From positions 1-34,496 of the forward strand of contig JBAOIH010000009.1 in the NCBI GenBank assembly GCA_037045645.1: 34,496 bases of DNA, read 5' to 3'. The notes under the pieces were generated by a model, which searched no databases, was not told the DNA's origin, and saw only the letters and a program-made list of their open reading frames with translations. Every line of letters starts with the position of its first letter. Position 1 is the stretch's first letter. This document shows, piece by piece, positions 1 to 9,222 of the stretch. The DNA comes from Nocardioides sp. (GTDB lineage Bacteria > Actinomycetota > Actinomycetes > Propionibacteriales > Nocardioidaceae). The translations under genes and the position numbers were made by a program.

Positions 1-2
1 CA

Positions 3-176
3 CTGCTGTTTCTTCTCGGCTGGAAGATCGTTCAGGTATCCACGGACAGTGGTGCGTCCGTCTTCCTAATCACCCGCAAGGCGCATTTCAGCGGCGATAG
101 GGTACGAACGTCGAAGCTCGGCGGCGACGTCCGAGTCGAGCAGAAGCAGCCCAGGGCGACAGACTCGCCACGATAG
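3..176 (+). CDS. kwaA: KwaA-like membrane protein, C-terminal end only (partial)
   Basis: An open frame enters from the window edge and stops at TAG 174-176. The visible 57 residues begin with a hydrophobic stretch (LLFLLGWKIVQV), as expected for the end of a last membrane segment, followed by a polar, basic tail that would be cytosolic. The stop codon overlaps the AGGAGG ribosome-binding site of the next gene, so the two are translationally linked. KwaA is the membrane component of the Kiwa anti-phage system and is always next to KwaB. The assignment rests mainly on position before a DUF4868/KwaB-like gene and on the hydrophobic-then-basic pattern. The rest of the gene is outside the window, so family membership could not be confirmed from conserved residues. 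Confidence 0.5.
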   Translation: MLFLLGWKIVQVSTDSGASVFLITRKAHFSGDRVRTSKLGGDVRVEQKQPRATDSPR

Positions 177-183
177 GAGGTCC

Positions 184-1077
184 ATGTCCGCCGACACGGT
201 GACGCTCGTTGGAACTGGTCAACTAGTAGTCGCGTGGTCAACCGGTGCCGCATACGCAGGAGCCCACCTCGCGGTCGGCGGCGATCTCGCCGACCGCCTG
301 CTCGAGTTCGCACAACAGGCATCCGGCGACCTATCGAACGGTCACCCCTACGCGCCTGACGTGGACATGGAGGACAGCACTCACCTCGTCGCGGATCGGA
401 CGGATCTCCAGGACACGCTCCTTCTCAACACCCTCGAGCGCGGCGCTGACCTCCCTTTGGCGACCGAGACGGACGTCGCTGAACGCTCGCTCACTTGCTA
501 CGCACTCGTCGTGGGTGCCGGTGAATCGAAGGTCACTTTCATCCGCAAGCGGTCCCCCGTTGCGCTTGGCTCGAAGGCCCTTGTCGGTCGGTTCTTGAGT
601 GGTGAGGTCACCAAGGTGACAGAACCACTCTTCGCGTTCGACAAGGTGTATGACTTGATCGTCACCGATGACAGGGTTCTCATCCTCAACAAGAGTGGCT
701 TCGACTCACTCTTCCGTCACTCGGCCGTGGTTCTTGCCAAGACTCCAGAGTGGGTAACCGATTTGGCGGCGCATCTGCCCCTTGCGCCGGGCAGCGAGAT
801 CGCCCTCAACGAAGCGCTACAACGTAACCAGTTTCATCGGAACAAACTCCAGGCCATCCTCAAGCGACCTCATATCCAGAAGCTCACGCCTGCCGACGTG
901 GAGGCCGGAATGAAGCGGCACGGGCTGGACCCGCAAGTCCTCATGTCTGGGGGTCAACTTGTGCTCGACACGCCGGAGAACACTAAGCAGATCCTAAATC
1001 TCCTCAACGAAGACCTGTTCCAAGGGGATTTCTCAGGAGATGAGTTTGCGGCAGGAAGCAAACGTCGCGTCAAGTAG
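184..1077 (+). CDS. kwaB: KwaB-like protein (DUF4868), Kiwa anti-phage defence
   Basis: 297 residues, ATG at 184 with AGGAGG at 175-180. The C-terminal two thirds match the DUF4868 pattern: a FIRKRSP segment near residue 120, a hydrophobic FDKVYDLIV...VLILNKSGFDSLF strand pair at about 150-180, a NQFHRNKLQAIL helix at about 215-225, and an NLLNEDLF...SGDEF ending. KwaB is the cytosolic DNA-binding partner of the KwaA membrane sensor in Kiwa, where it acts after phage attachment and is linked to RecBCD-related signals in E. coli (family knowledge). The length is close to known KwaB proteins of about 300 residues. The frame is intact. It converges on hsdR with a 48-bp gap that contains only a short GGAGATCTCC palindrome. 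Family assignment is from remembered motifs. Confidence 0.72.
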   Translation: MSADTVTLVGTGQLVVAWSTGAAYAGAHLAVGGDLADRLLEFAQQASGDLSNGHPYAPDVDMEDSTHLVADRTDLQDTLLLNTLERGADLPLATETDVAERSLTCYALVVGAGESKVTFIRKRSPVALGSKALVGRFLSGEVTKVTEPLFAFDKVYDLIVTDDRVLILNKSGFDSLFRHSAVVLAKTPEWVTDLAAHLPLAPGSEIALNEALQRNQFHRNKLQAILKRPHIQKLTPADVEAGMKRHGLDPQVLMSGGQLVLDTPENTKQILNLLNEDLFQGDFSGDEFAAGSKRRVK

Positions 1078-1125
1078 CTGCCCTGGCACGGAGATCTCCT
1101 GATGCGCTGAGAATGACCACGCAAA

Positions 1126-4100
1126 TCAGACGGCAGCGTCAGGAGTTTCAGCAATCGCGAACAACTCGGCCTGCTCCAGCACCAACTCGATCGCCTTCTC
1201 CTCCAGGTCGGGTGGGTAGCCGTTGATGACGAGGAGGCGGCGGACTTTGGAGCGGAGCCCGGCCTTGACGGACTCCTTGTAGTTCCAGTCGATGGTCACG
1301 GAGTGGCGGACGGACCACACGAGGTCGACCGAGATCGTCTTGAGCTTCTCGTCGCCGAGTTCGAGCACGGCGGAGTCGTTCTGGACGATCGCGTCGTAGA
1401 AGGCCGCCTCGGCTTCGGACAGGCCCAGTTGCTCGTGCCGGTTTGCCTGATCGCGCATCTCCTTGGCGAGCTCGACGAGCTCGGCGATGATCTCGGCCGT
1501 CGTGAGCGACCGGTTGGTGTACTTGTTGATCGCCTCTTCGAGCTGCTCGGAGAACCTGCGCGACTGCACCAGGTTCGAACGGGAGATCGTCTTGATCCGG
1601 TCACCCAGGATGCGCCGCAGGAGGCCGAGCTGGAGATTCGGCTTGTCTTTGTGCGCGAGCGATTCGAGGAATTCATCGGACAGGATCGAGATCTCGGGGG
1701 TGTCGACGCCAGCGAGTTTGTAGATGTCGACGACCTCGTCGGCGGCGACGGCTTCGTTGACGAGTTGGCCGATGGCGGTGTCGACCTCGACGGCTCCGAC
1801 GCCGCCGCGGCCGGCGTCGGGATTGAGGATCTTGAGGATCGCGGCGCGCACGTCGGCGAAGAGGCGCACGTCGTTGCGGATCGCTGCTGCCTCCTCACGG
1901 GCTCCGGCGAGGGCGTAGGCCTTGACGAGGGCGAGCACCTGGTCGAGGTAACGCTTCTGCCGGTCGGGGTCTGCCATCACGAAGTCGAGGACCTTCGCGT
2001 GCTCCGCAAGACGCTGACCCGCGGGCAGGTCCGGCGAGGAGTCGAAGTCACAGCCGTGCAGCAGGCCGCGTACGACGTCGTGCTTCTCCAGCATCGCGTC
2101 GACGAGTTCCTCGATCGGTACGCCAGCCTGGTCGCGGTCCGAGGGCGAGTATTCGATGAGTGCCTTCTGGAGGTTGGCGAAGACGCCGATGTAGTCGACG
2201 ACCAGACCACCGGGCTTGTCGCGGAAGGTGCGGTTCACCCGGGCGATGGCCTGCATCAGCCCGGCACCCTGCATGGTCTTGTCGACGTACATGGTGTGCA
2301 TGGAGGGCGCGTCGAAGCCGGTCAGCCACATGTCGCGCACGATCACCAGCTCGAGCGGCGTCGTTCGGGTCCTTGGCGCGGGCCTTGAGGTCGCGGCGTA
2401 CGTCCTTGGAGTGGATGTGCGGCTGGAACGCGGCGGGGTCGGCGGCCGATCCGGTCATGACGACCTTGATCTTCCCGGCTGCCGGGTCGTCGGAGTGCCA
2501 GTCGGGGCGCAGGGCGACGATCTTCTCGTAGAGACGTACGGCGATGCGCCGCGACATCGTCACGATCATCGCTTTGCCCAGCATCGCCTCGCGGCGCTTC
2601 TCCCAGTGGGTGACGATGTCGTTTGCGATCAGGTCGAGGCGGTCCTCGGCGCCGACGACCGCTTCGAGGCGAGCCCATTTCGATTTCGCCTTGCTGGCTT
2701 CGTCCTCGTCGACTTCGCTGGTGATCTCCTCGGCCAGCTCGTCCAGGGCGCCCATGTCGGAGTCGGACAGCGCGACCTTGGCCAGGCGGGACTCGTAGTA
2801 GATCTTGACGGTGGCGCCGTCCTCGACGGCGCGGGTGAGGTCGTAGACGTCGATGTAGTCGCCGAACACCGAGCGGGTGGACTTGTCGCCGGACTCGATC
2901 GGGGTTCCGGTGAAGCCGAGGAACGTCGCGCCTGGGAGGGCGTCGCGCATGTGCTTGGCGAGCCCCGCCTTGAGGGTGCCGTCAGCGGTGAGGGTCTCGG
3001 CGAATCCGTACTGCGAGCGGTGCGCCTCGTCGGCCACGACCACGACGTTGCGTCGGTCGGTGAGCACCGGGTTTGTGTCGTCGCCCACGAGCGGTGCGAA
3101 CTTCTGGAGCGTGGTGAACACGATCCCGCCCGAAGCGCGCTGAAGCAGCGTGCGCAGGTCGGCGCGCGAATCGGCCTGCACCGGCTTCTCGGGCAGGATC
3201 TCGGCCGGCGCGAACACCTCGCCGAACAGTTGGTCGTCCAGGTCGTTGCGGTCGGTGAGGAACACCAGCGTCGGGTTGCCCATCCGCGGGTCACGCATCA
3301 CCTTGGCGGCGTAGAGCAGCATCTCGATGCTCTTGCCCGACCCCTGCGTGTGCCAGACGACGCCGCCGCGCCGGTCGCCGTCGTCACCGGAAGCGACGAC
3401 CGTGGACTCGACGGCCGCGTTGACCGCCCAGTACTGGTGATACTTCGCGACCCGCTTGACCAGCCCGTGCGGCTCGTCGGAGAAGACCACGAAGTTCTTC
3501 ACCAGGTCGAGGAACCGGGCCGGCTCGAACACACCCTTGATCAGCACTTCGAGGGCCGGCGCATGTCGGTGACGACGTCGCGGCCGTCGATCGTCTTCCA
3601 CGGCGCGTAGTGCTCGAACCCGCCCGCGAACGAACTCATCGCGGCAGACGTGCCGTCCGAGATCACCGTAACGGCGTTGGGGGTGAACACGGCGGGGATG
3701 TCGGTGCGGTAGGTCTGCACCTGGTTCCAGGCGTTCTTCAGCGTCGCGTGCTCGTTGGCCGGGTTCTTCAACTCCAGCAGGGCCAGCGGGATGCCGTTGA
3801 CGAACACCAGCACGTCGGGGCGGCGGGTCTTGTTGCCCACGATGGTGAACTGGTTGACGGCCAGCCAGTCGTTGTTGGCGGGGTTGTCGAAGTCGATGAG
3901 TCGGACGTACGCCGTGCGCACCTGACCGTCGGCACCGCGATGCTCGACGGGCACGCCGGCGACCAGGAGCTTGTGGACGCGAGCGTTCTCCAGCAGCTCG
4001 GACTGCGATTCGGCGCGTTGGAGCCGGGCGATCGGCCTCGTCTGACGAGGTCGGCGTGGTCGGGATTGATCCGGCGTACGGCTGCAGTGAGCCGGTCGAG

Positions 4101-4241
4101 CAGGTAGACCTGCTCCCACGACGCGCGCTCCGGCGCAATGCCACCCGGTCCGATGTTGGGCCCGAACGCCGTCGAGTACCCGATCTCCCGAAGGTAGTCG
4201 AGGGCTGCTTCCTCGATTACGGACTCGTCGAACCCGGTCAT
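1126..4241 (-). pseudogene. hsdR: Type I restriction endonuclease subunit HsdR (frame broken at three places)
   Basis: The motor and nuclease subunit of a type I restriction enzyme, which translocates DNA and cuts unmethylated DNA. The protein is complete only if three frames are joined. Residues from ATG 4241 (overlapping the DUF262 stop as ATGA) read to about 4050. A second frame to about 3557 carries the nuclease D...ExK motif (PDVLVFVNGIPLALLELKNP). A third frame to about 2362 carries Walker A (HTQGSGKS), the DEAH box (VVVADEAHRS) and FLGFTGTP. The last frame carries VIVRDMWLTGFDAP and QAIARVNR. Joined length is about 1,038 codons, normal for HsdR. The breaks fit small insertions: one or two extra bases near 4050, two near 3557 (ATG-CG-CCGGCC) and one near 2360. 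Everything between is conserved, so this is either a recent pseudogene or a sequencing artefact. Confidence 0.88.
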
Positions 4242-5929
4242 GAGGTCGACGTCACGTCGAGGAATTCATTGAGGCGTTCCGCGATGAGTGCTCGCCGCTG
4301 CTCCACGAACTTCTCGAACGCCTCTGGCACGGAGTTGTGGTCGTCGAAGACCACGAGCTGCCGGGCGAGTTGGTCCTTGGAGTAGGTGCCAGCGTAGGCG
4401 GCCGGAGCCTTGGCGCTGATGTCCTTGTTTGTCTTCGAGCCGATGAAGGCGAGGTTTGCGATGTCGTCGACGTCGCGGCCTTCGATGTCCGGACGAGCCT
4501 TCTTCATGAAGGCCTTCGGGAAGACATGATGGAACTCGACCTTGTCTGCCTGACCGGCGAGCTTGGGGCTGATCAACAGGTTGGTCGCCCAGTCCTTCGC
4601 CCCGTCCGCGCGGAACGCCAGGAACATCGTCTTGAATACCCCGCTGCGTGAGGTTCTGCCTTCCAGGTCGGCGGCGGTGAAGTCCAGCCGGCCGACCTGC
4701 TGGACCAAGCGCTGGTTGAGGGCGGCGATCTTGTCGGCCGACCTCAGAGCCGCGAGGTCCTGGTCCAGAAGGGTTTCGGTGGAGCCTCGCGAGTAGCGAC
4801 CCTTGGCGTTGGCCAGCAGGAACCATTTCCGGAAGGCCGCTGCTTCGGCGTCGCCGATCTTGTAGTCCATCTGGGCACCCCAGTAGGCCGTGGTGATCAT
4901 CAGGAACGGGGAGGACAGCAGGGCAGGACTGTCGACGCCGATGTTCTGCTGAGCGAAGTTGACCGCGAAGTCCACGGCACGCTTCGTGCGCTTCCACCCG
5001 TCTTCAAGGGTTGGCTGAGTCATTGACGCTACCGTGAGGAAGCGAGACTGACCGGTGATGATCGAGATCAGCGCCTTCAGGTGAACACCCAGGTCGAGGT
5101 CAAAGCCGTGCTTGGCGACGTCGGACTGGTAGGCGTTGAACAAGGCGAGGGAGCCGTTCCACTTCGCGGTGATCTGAGCTAGCGCCAGGTCCGAGCTGCG
5201 TAGTTTGGTGCCGAGCGAGTTGACGCGGACGAAGATCTCCGTGACCTCCTCGTACGACTTGGAGGGTTCGAGGATGTCGACGCGGTAGGAGTAGTCGGCG
5301 ATCGACCGCAACTGCTGGAGCCGGCCCGAGTAGCGCTCGTAGTTGGGGTCGTCGAAGCCCGTCACCCCAGCCGATATGAGTAGGTCTGAGTCGGACTTCT
5401 TGAACACGTCGGTCACCTTGACCCAATTGGGCAGGGCTGCGACCTGGTTGCTAGCCACCACGAACGCGCGTCGGTTCACGCGGGTGATCAGGTCGGAATC
5501 GCTGTCGTCCGAGTCGTCGGCATCCTCGTGGCTGTCATTGTCGTCGGCGACCTCTGTGATGAAGGTGAGTTCGTCGGGGTGGTCGAGATTGAAGAGGATC
5601 TCGACCGGGCGCACTCGATTCCTCACCTTCACCGGTTCGCCTCGAAGCACTGCCGAGAGTGAGGTCAGTCGCTGCTGGCCGTCCAACAGAAGGAGCGGAG
5701 TCGCTACTCCGTCGCTCTTCGTGCCCACGGCGAACTCGCGGGTCTCGACTTTGCCGGCGGGCTGCCAGGTCAGGATCACCCCGGACGGATACTCGCGATA
5801 CAACGAGTCGAGCAGGTCCCTGACTTTGGTCGATGTCCAGACGTACTTGCGCTGCATCTCAGGTAGTTGCAGCTCGCCGCGCTCGATCTTGGCGACCAGC
5901 TCCCTGACCGGATAATCCGACTTGCCCAT
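4238..5929 (-). CDS. DUF262 / DUF1524-like HNH nuclease (GmrSD-type) inside the hsd operon
   Basis: 563 residues from ATG 5929, chosen because a GGGGGAA ribosome-binding site sits just upstream and overlaps the hsdS stop, and because MGKSDYPVRELV is a normal DUF262 N-terminus. DUF262 features: LPEMQRKYVW at about 22-31 and the hallmark LLLDGQQRLTSL (DGQQR at 83-87), a ParB/Srx-like nucleotide-binding motif. Near the C-terminus there is EFHHVFPK (465-472) followed by NLAFIGSKTNKDIS at about 492, the His-Asn pattern of DUF1524 HNH nucleases. Families with this architecture (GmrSD, SspE, BrxU) restrict modified DNA. The stop overlaps the hsdR start (ATGA), so it is translated as part of the hsd operon. 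Its substrate here is unknown; a role against phages whose modified DNA escapes HsdR is inference. Confidence 0.85.
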   Translation of the reverse strand: MGKSDYPVRELVAKIERGELQLPEMQRKYVWTSTKVRDLLDSLYREYPSGVILTWQPAGKVETREFAVGTKSDGVATPLLLLDGQQRLTSLSAVLRGEPVKVRNRVRPVEILFNLDHPDELTFITEVADDNDSHEDADDSDDSDSDLITRVNRRAFVVASNQVAALPNWVKVTDVFKKSDSDLLISAGVTGFDDPNYERYSGRLQQLRSIADYSYRVDILEPSKSYEEVTEIFVRVNSLGTKLRSSDLALAQITAKWNGSLALFNAYQSDVAKHGFDLDLGVHLKALISIITGQSRFLTVASMTQPTLEDGWKRTKRAVDFAVNFAQQNIGVDSPALLSSPFLMITTAYWGAQMDYKIGDAEAAAFRKWFLLANAKGRYSRGSTETLLDQDLAALRSADKIAALNQRLVQQVGRLDFTAADLEGRTSRSGVFKTMFLAFRADGAKDWATNLLISPKLAGQADKVEFHHVFPKAFMKKARPDIEGRDVDDIANLAFIGSKTNKDISAKAPAAYAGTYSKDQLARQLVVFDDHNSVPEAFEKFVEQRRALIAERLNEFLDVTSTS

Positions 5930-5937
5930 GATTCCCC

Positions 5938-7122
5938 CTAGACCACAGCATCCTGCACGAGATCGGTCGCCTCGGGGACCCGAATGCGGCCGGAAAGGAG
6001 TTCGGGCAGAAGCTTGTCGCGGAGGGCTGCCAACCGAAACGACTCTGCTCGCCATTGGTGGATCAGGCGGAGAAGACGCAGCGCAGTCGCCATGGTCTCG
6101 TTGTCGAGTGCGCGCGTGTCAGGGACCTCAACGCTGAGCAAGTCCTCGGGCCGAACTCGCTGATGGCTCCCTGACGTCCCGGTCACGCGACGCGGCAGTT
6201 CGTCGCGGAAGTACGGGGCACGTACCGCCAGCCAGACCCCGGCGAGTTCGACTTCTGTGCCAGCCGTGAGCACCGCGAACTCGGTCGAACTGAGGGCGGA
6301 AAGTCCCGCAACGGGCACTGCCCACCATGTGCGATTGATCCGAGGGTTCAGCCGGGACACCAGGACCGAGGTGTCAGCCACCTGCAGCTTGTTGCTCTTG
6401 ATGGTTGAAGCGCTGGTGATCTCGGGCCTGGCATCAGTGTCGAATGCCGGGAGACTGAAGTGCGCGACTTGTGCCCCGTCCAGAGCCGTCGGATTCACGG
6501 ACTGTTTCGCGAGCGAAGCCAGTGATCCGAGGGGCGTGTTGGGCAGCATCTGACTCACGCGATCTGCCAGCGCATCGAGCAGTTCCCCAGCGGTACCAAT
6601 GCCACGGCGGTTGGACTCGATCTTGTCGTCGAGGGCGCCGAGGGTTGCGGCGATTGCACGCTGCTCTTCGATGGGTGGGACCGGCAGACGAAGGGAAAAC
6701 AGTCTGTCGGTTTGAAGTCGCCCTGTGCCGTGCCCAGCCTCGTCCACCATGTCGAGGACGTCCTCGGTCCGGGCCTTGATCGAGTACGCAAGGAATAGGG
6801 GGTCGAAGGACTGTGATGGCAACAGCGCCTTGAGATCCTGGCTGAGCGCGACCTGTCGTTGAGTGATGCCCATTCGGAACTCGGTCTTGAGGCTCATGCC
6901 TCGGACGACCATCAGGATGGTGTCAACTGGGACCAACTTGGTGCCGTTCGCCGCACCGAGCGTGGTGAGGCGACGATCAGAGTCTCGGACTTGGAACATT
7001 GTGAGTGACTTCGAGCTCATCCAAGGAATATCACCACCCCAGAATGCTTCGTTGGAGGTTGATGGGGTGCCGCCGGAAACCCATCGCCCAGCCTCGCCGA
7101 GGGTGGTGCTGCCCCAGCTCAT
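5938..7122 (-). CDS. hsdS: Type I restriction-modification specificity subunit HsdS
   Basis: 394 residues, the usual HsdS size. It recognises the bipartite target for both methylation (with HsdM) and restriction (with HsdR). The first target-recognition domain begins with the classical SGGTPSTSNEAFWGGDIPWMSSKSL segment at about 15-40. The central conserved region LPVPPIEEQRAIAATLGALDDKIESNRR lies at about 150-180. A second, different target-recognition domain follows, and the C-terminal conserved helix ends in LRDKLLPELLSGRIRVPEA. The start ATG 7122 overlaps the hsdM stop (ATGA), giving translational coupling. Two different recognition domains imply an asymmetric bipartite target, but its sequence cannot be predicted. 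The gene is intact, unlike hsdM and hsdR on either side. Confidence 0.92.
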   Translation of the reverse strand: MSWGSTTLGEAGRWVSGGTPSTSNEAFWGGDIPWMSSKSLTMFQVRDSDRRLTTLGAANGTKLVPVDTILMVVRGMSLKTEFRMGITQRQVALSQDLKALLPSQSFDPLFLAYSIKARTEDVLDMVDEAGHGTGRLQTDRLFSLRLPVPPIEEQRAIAATLGALDDKIESNRRGIGTAGELLDALADRVSQMLPNTPLGSLASLAKQSVNPTALDGAQVAHFSLPAFDTDARPEITSASTIKSNKLQVADTSVLVSRLNPRINRTWWAVPVAGLSALSSTEFAVLTAGTEVELAGVWLAVRAPYFRDELPRRVTGTSGSHQRVRPEDLLSVEVPDTRALDNETMATALRLLRLIHQWRAESFRLAALRDKLLPELLSGRIRVPEATDLVQDAVV

Positions 7123-9130
7123 GAAAGGCCATCCAGTCGTTGCCGGATCTCGTCCTCAAGCTCCCGTCCGCGGTCGAACTCGGCGTACAACTCCGTGGTC
7201 AGCCGGGCGATCTTCTCGTCGATGGGCTCGTCGTCGGTCTCGGCTTCGGCGGCTCCGACGTACCGCCCGGGCGTGAGGACGAAGTCGTGCTGCTTGATCT
7301 CATCCAGCGTGGCCGCCTTGGCGAAGCCGGGGACGTCGTCGTACCCGCCGTCGTGATTGCGCCAGGAGTGGTAGGTGTCGGCGATCTTGGCGACGTCCTC
7401 GTCGTCGAGGACTCGCAGGCGCCGGGTCTCCATGCGCCCGAGTTTGCGGGCGTCGATGAAGAGCACTTCGCCGGTGCGCTGGCGGTGGCCGTTGCCGTGG
7501 CGGTCCTTGGAGACGAACCACAGGCTGACCGGGATGCCGGTGTTGAAGAACAGCTTGTCGGGCATCGCCACGATGCAGTCGACGAGGTCGGCCTCGACGA
7601 GCCTGCGACGAATGTCGCCCTCGCCGCCCGACTTCGACGACAGCGACCCGTTGGCCAGGACGAAGCCGGCCGTGCCCTTCGGGGACAGGTGATGGACGAA
7701 GTGCTGCACCCAGGCGAAGTTCGCGTTGCCGGCCGGTGGAGTGCCGTACGCCCAGCGCGGGTCGTCGGCGAGCTTGGCGTCCCACCAATTCGACGACGTT
7801 GAACGGCGGGTTGGCGAGCACGAAGTCGGCCCGCAGGTCCGGGTGGAGATCCTGCGTGAACGAGTCGGCTGAACGTTCGCCGAGGTCGGCCTCGATGCCG
7901 CGCAGGGCGAGGTTCATCTTGGCCAGCCGCCAGGTGGTGTCGGTGAACTCCTGGCCGTAGACGGAGATCTTGTTGGTGTTGCCGCCGTGGGCGGTCGACG
8001 AACTTCGCGGACTCCACGAACATGCCGCCCGAGCCGCAGGCGGGGTCGTAGACGCGGCCCTCGAAGGGCTCCAGCATCTCCACCAGCGTCTTGACCACCG
8101 AGCGCGGCGTGTAGAACGCGCCGGCGTCCTTGCCGGTCTCCTTGCCGGCGAACTGGCCGAGGAAGTATTCGTATACCCGACCGAGGACGTCGTCGGAGCC
8201 GTGGTCGTCGGTCTCAGTGAAGCCGATCGAGCCGATCAGGTCGACGAGTTGGCCGAGGCGGCCCTTGTCGAGCCCTTCGCGTCCATAGTTGCGGGGCAGG
8301 ACGCCGCGGATGACGGGGTTCTCCTTCTCGATCAGGTCCATCGCGGTGTCGATGTCGCGTGCCGATCGTCGGGAGCTTGGCCCGTGGCCTGGATGGTCTC
8401 CCAGCGGGCGTCGGCGGGCACCCAGAAGACGTTGTGGGAGGCGTACTCGTCGCGGGCTTCGAGGAAGTCGGCAAGACGGTCGGCGGGAATGCCGTCCTCG
8501 GTCGAGCTCGGCCTCGAGGTCTTGGCGGCGCGACTCGAACCGGTCGGAGATGTACTTCAGGAAGACCAGCCCGAGGACGACGTGCTTGTATTCGCTTGGC
8601 TCCTGGTTGCCACGCAGCGCGTCGGCCGCGTCCCACAGACGTTGCTCCAGCGACTTCGCAGGTTTGGTTGCCTTTGCCTTTGCCTTGGGTTTGGGAGTGG
8701 CCACGTCCATCGATGAGAGGGTCGGCTTCGTCGTCGATGAGGTCACGTGGTCGTTTCCAGAGGGGCTTTCCTCACCCACGGTCCGGCGACGGACAGAGCC
8801 GCCTCGGCCGCGGCCGAGAACGATTTCATCGGTCGCGAGAAGCAACGCCTTGGCGGCGTCGTAGCGCCGCTCGCTCTTCCAGCCGATCTCACCGCGGGCT
8901 CTCTGGTTGCCTATCGTGGATCCGTCGTCGGGCAGCACGTCCCACAGCGTCGCGGCGTCAAGGGAGACCTTGCTCCGCGAGACCCGGCCGCCCTCGGGAA
9001 CGAGGTGGCCCGTCAACAGAAGGGTCGACACCGCATCCTCGCCCCACCGCTCCTGCAGAGGACCCAAGTTCTTCAGCTCACCCGGCTCAAGATCCACGAG
9101 ATCGTTCCACACGTCGTCCGAGATCGGCAT
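7119..9130 (-). pseudogene. hsdM: Type I DNA methyltransferase subunit HsdM, with N-terminal extension; several frame breaks
   Basis: An N6-adenine methyltransferase that protects host DNA together with HsdS. ATG 9130 is preceded by AAGGA at a good distance. Readable blocks are SLEQRLWDAADALRG...EYKHVVLGLVFLKYISDRF, IDTAMDLIEKENP, GAFYTPRSVVKTLVEML, motif I DPACGSGGMF, motif IV NPPFN, and a C-terminal block to TGA 7119. Frames change near 8507, 8365, 8000 and 7788. Each is repaired by removing single extra bases, for example GAATTGG to GAATGG near 7788 and GTCGACCGCC to GTCGACGCC near 8000. The first 140 or so residues (MPISDDVWNDLV... to a Lys/Ala/Pro linker) precede the normal HsdM start and are not recognised. 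A start at ATG 8710 is possible but has no clear ribosome-binding site. Confidence 0.88.
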
Positions 9131-9222
9131 GAGACACATCCTTGCCGATCGCCTTGGATGAGTCAGCGGAACGGGCAGGCGCGGGGTCAATCTGACGCAA
9201 CTCGTGCGGGGTTGAACGCCCC

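Noticed and set aside
2216..3610. Long + strand frame opposite hsdR (464 residues)
   Set aside because: It is the high-G+C shadow of hsdR; the minus strand carries the conserved helicase and nuclease motifs.
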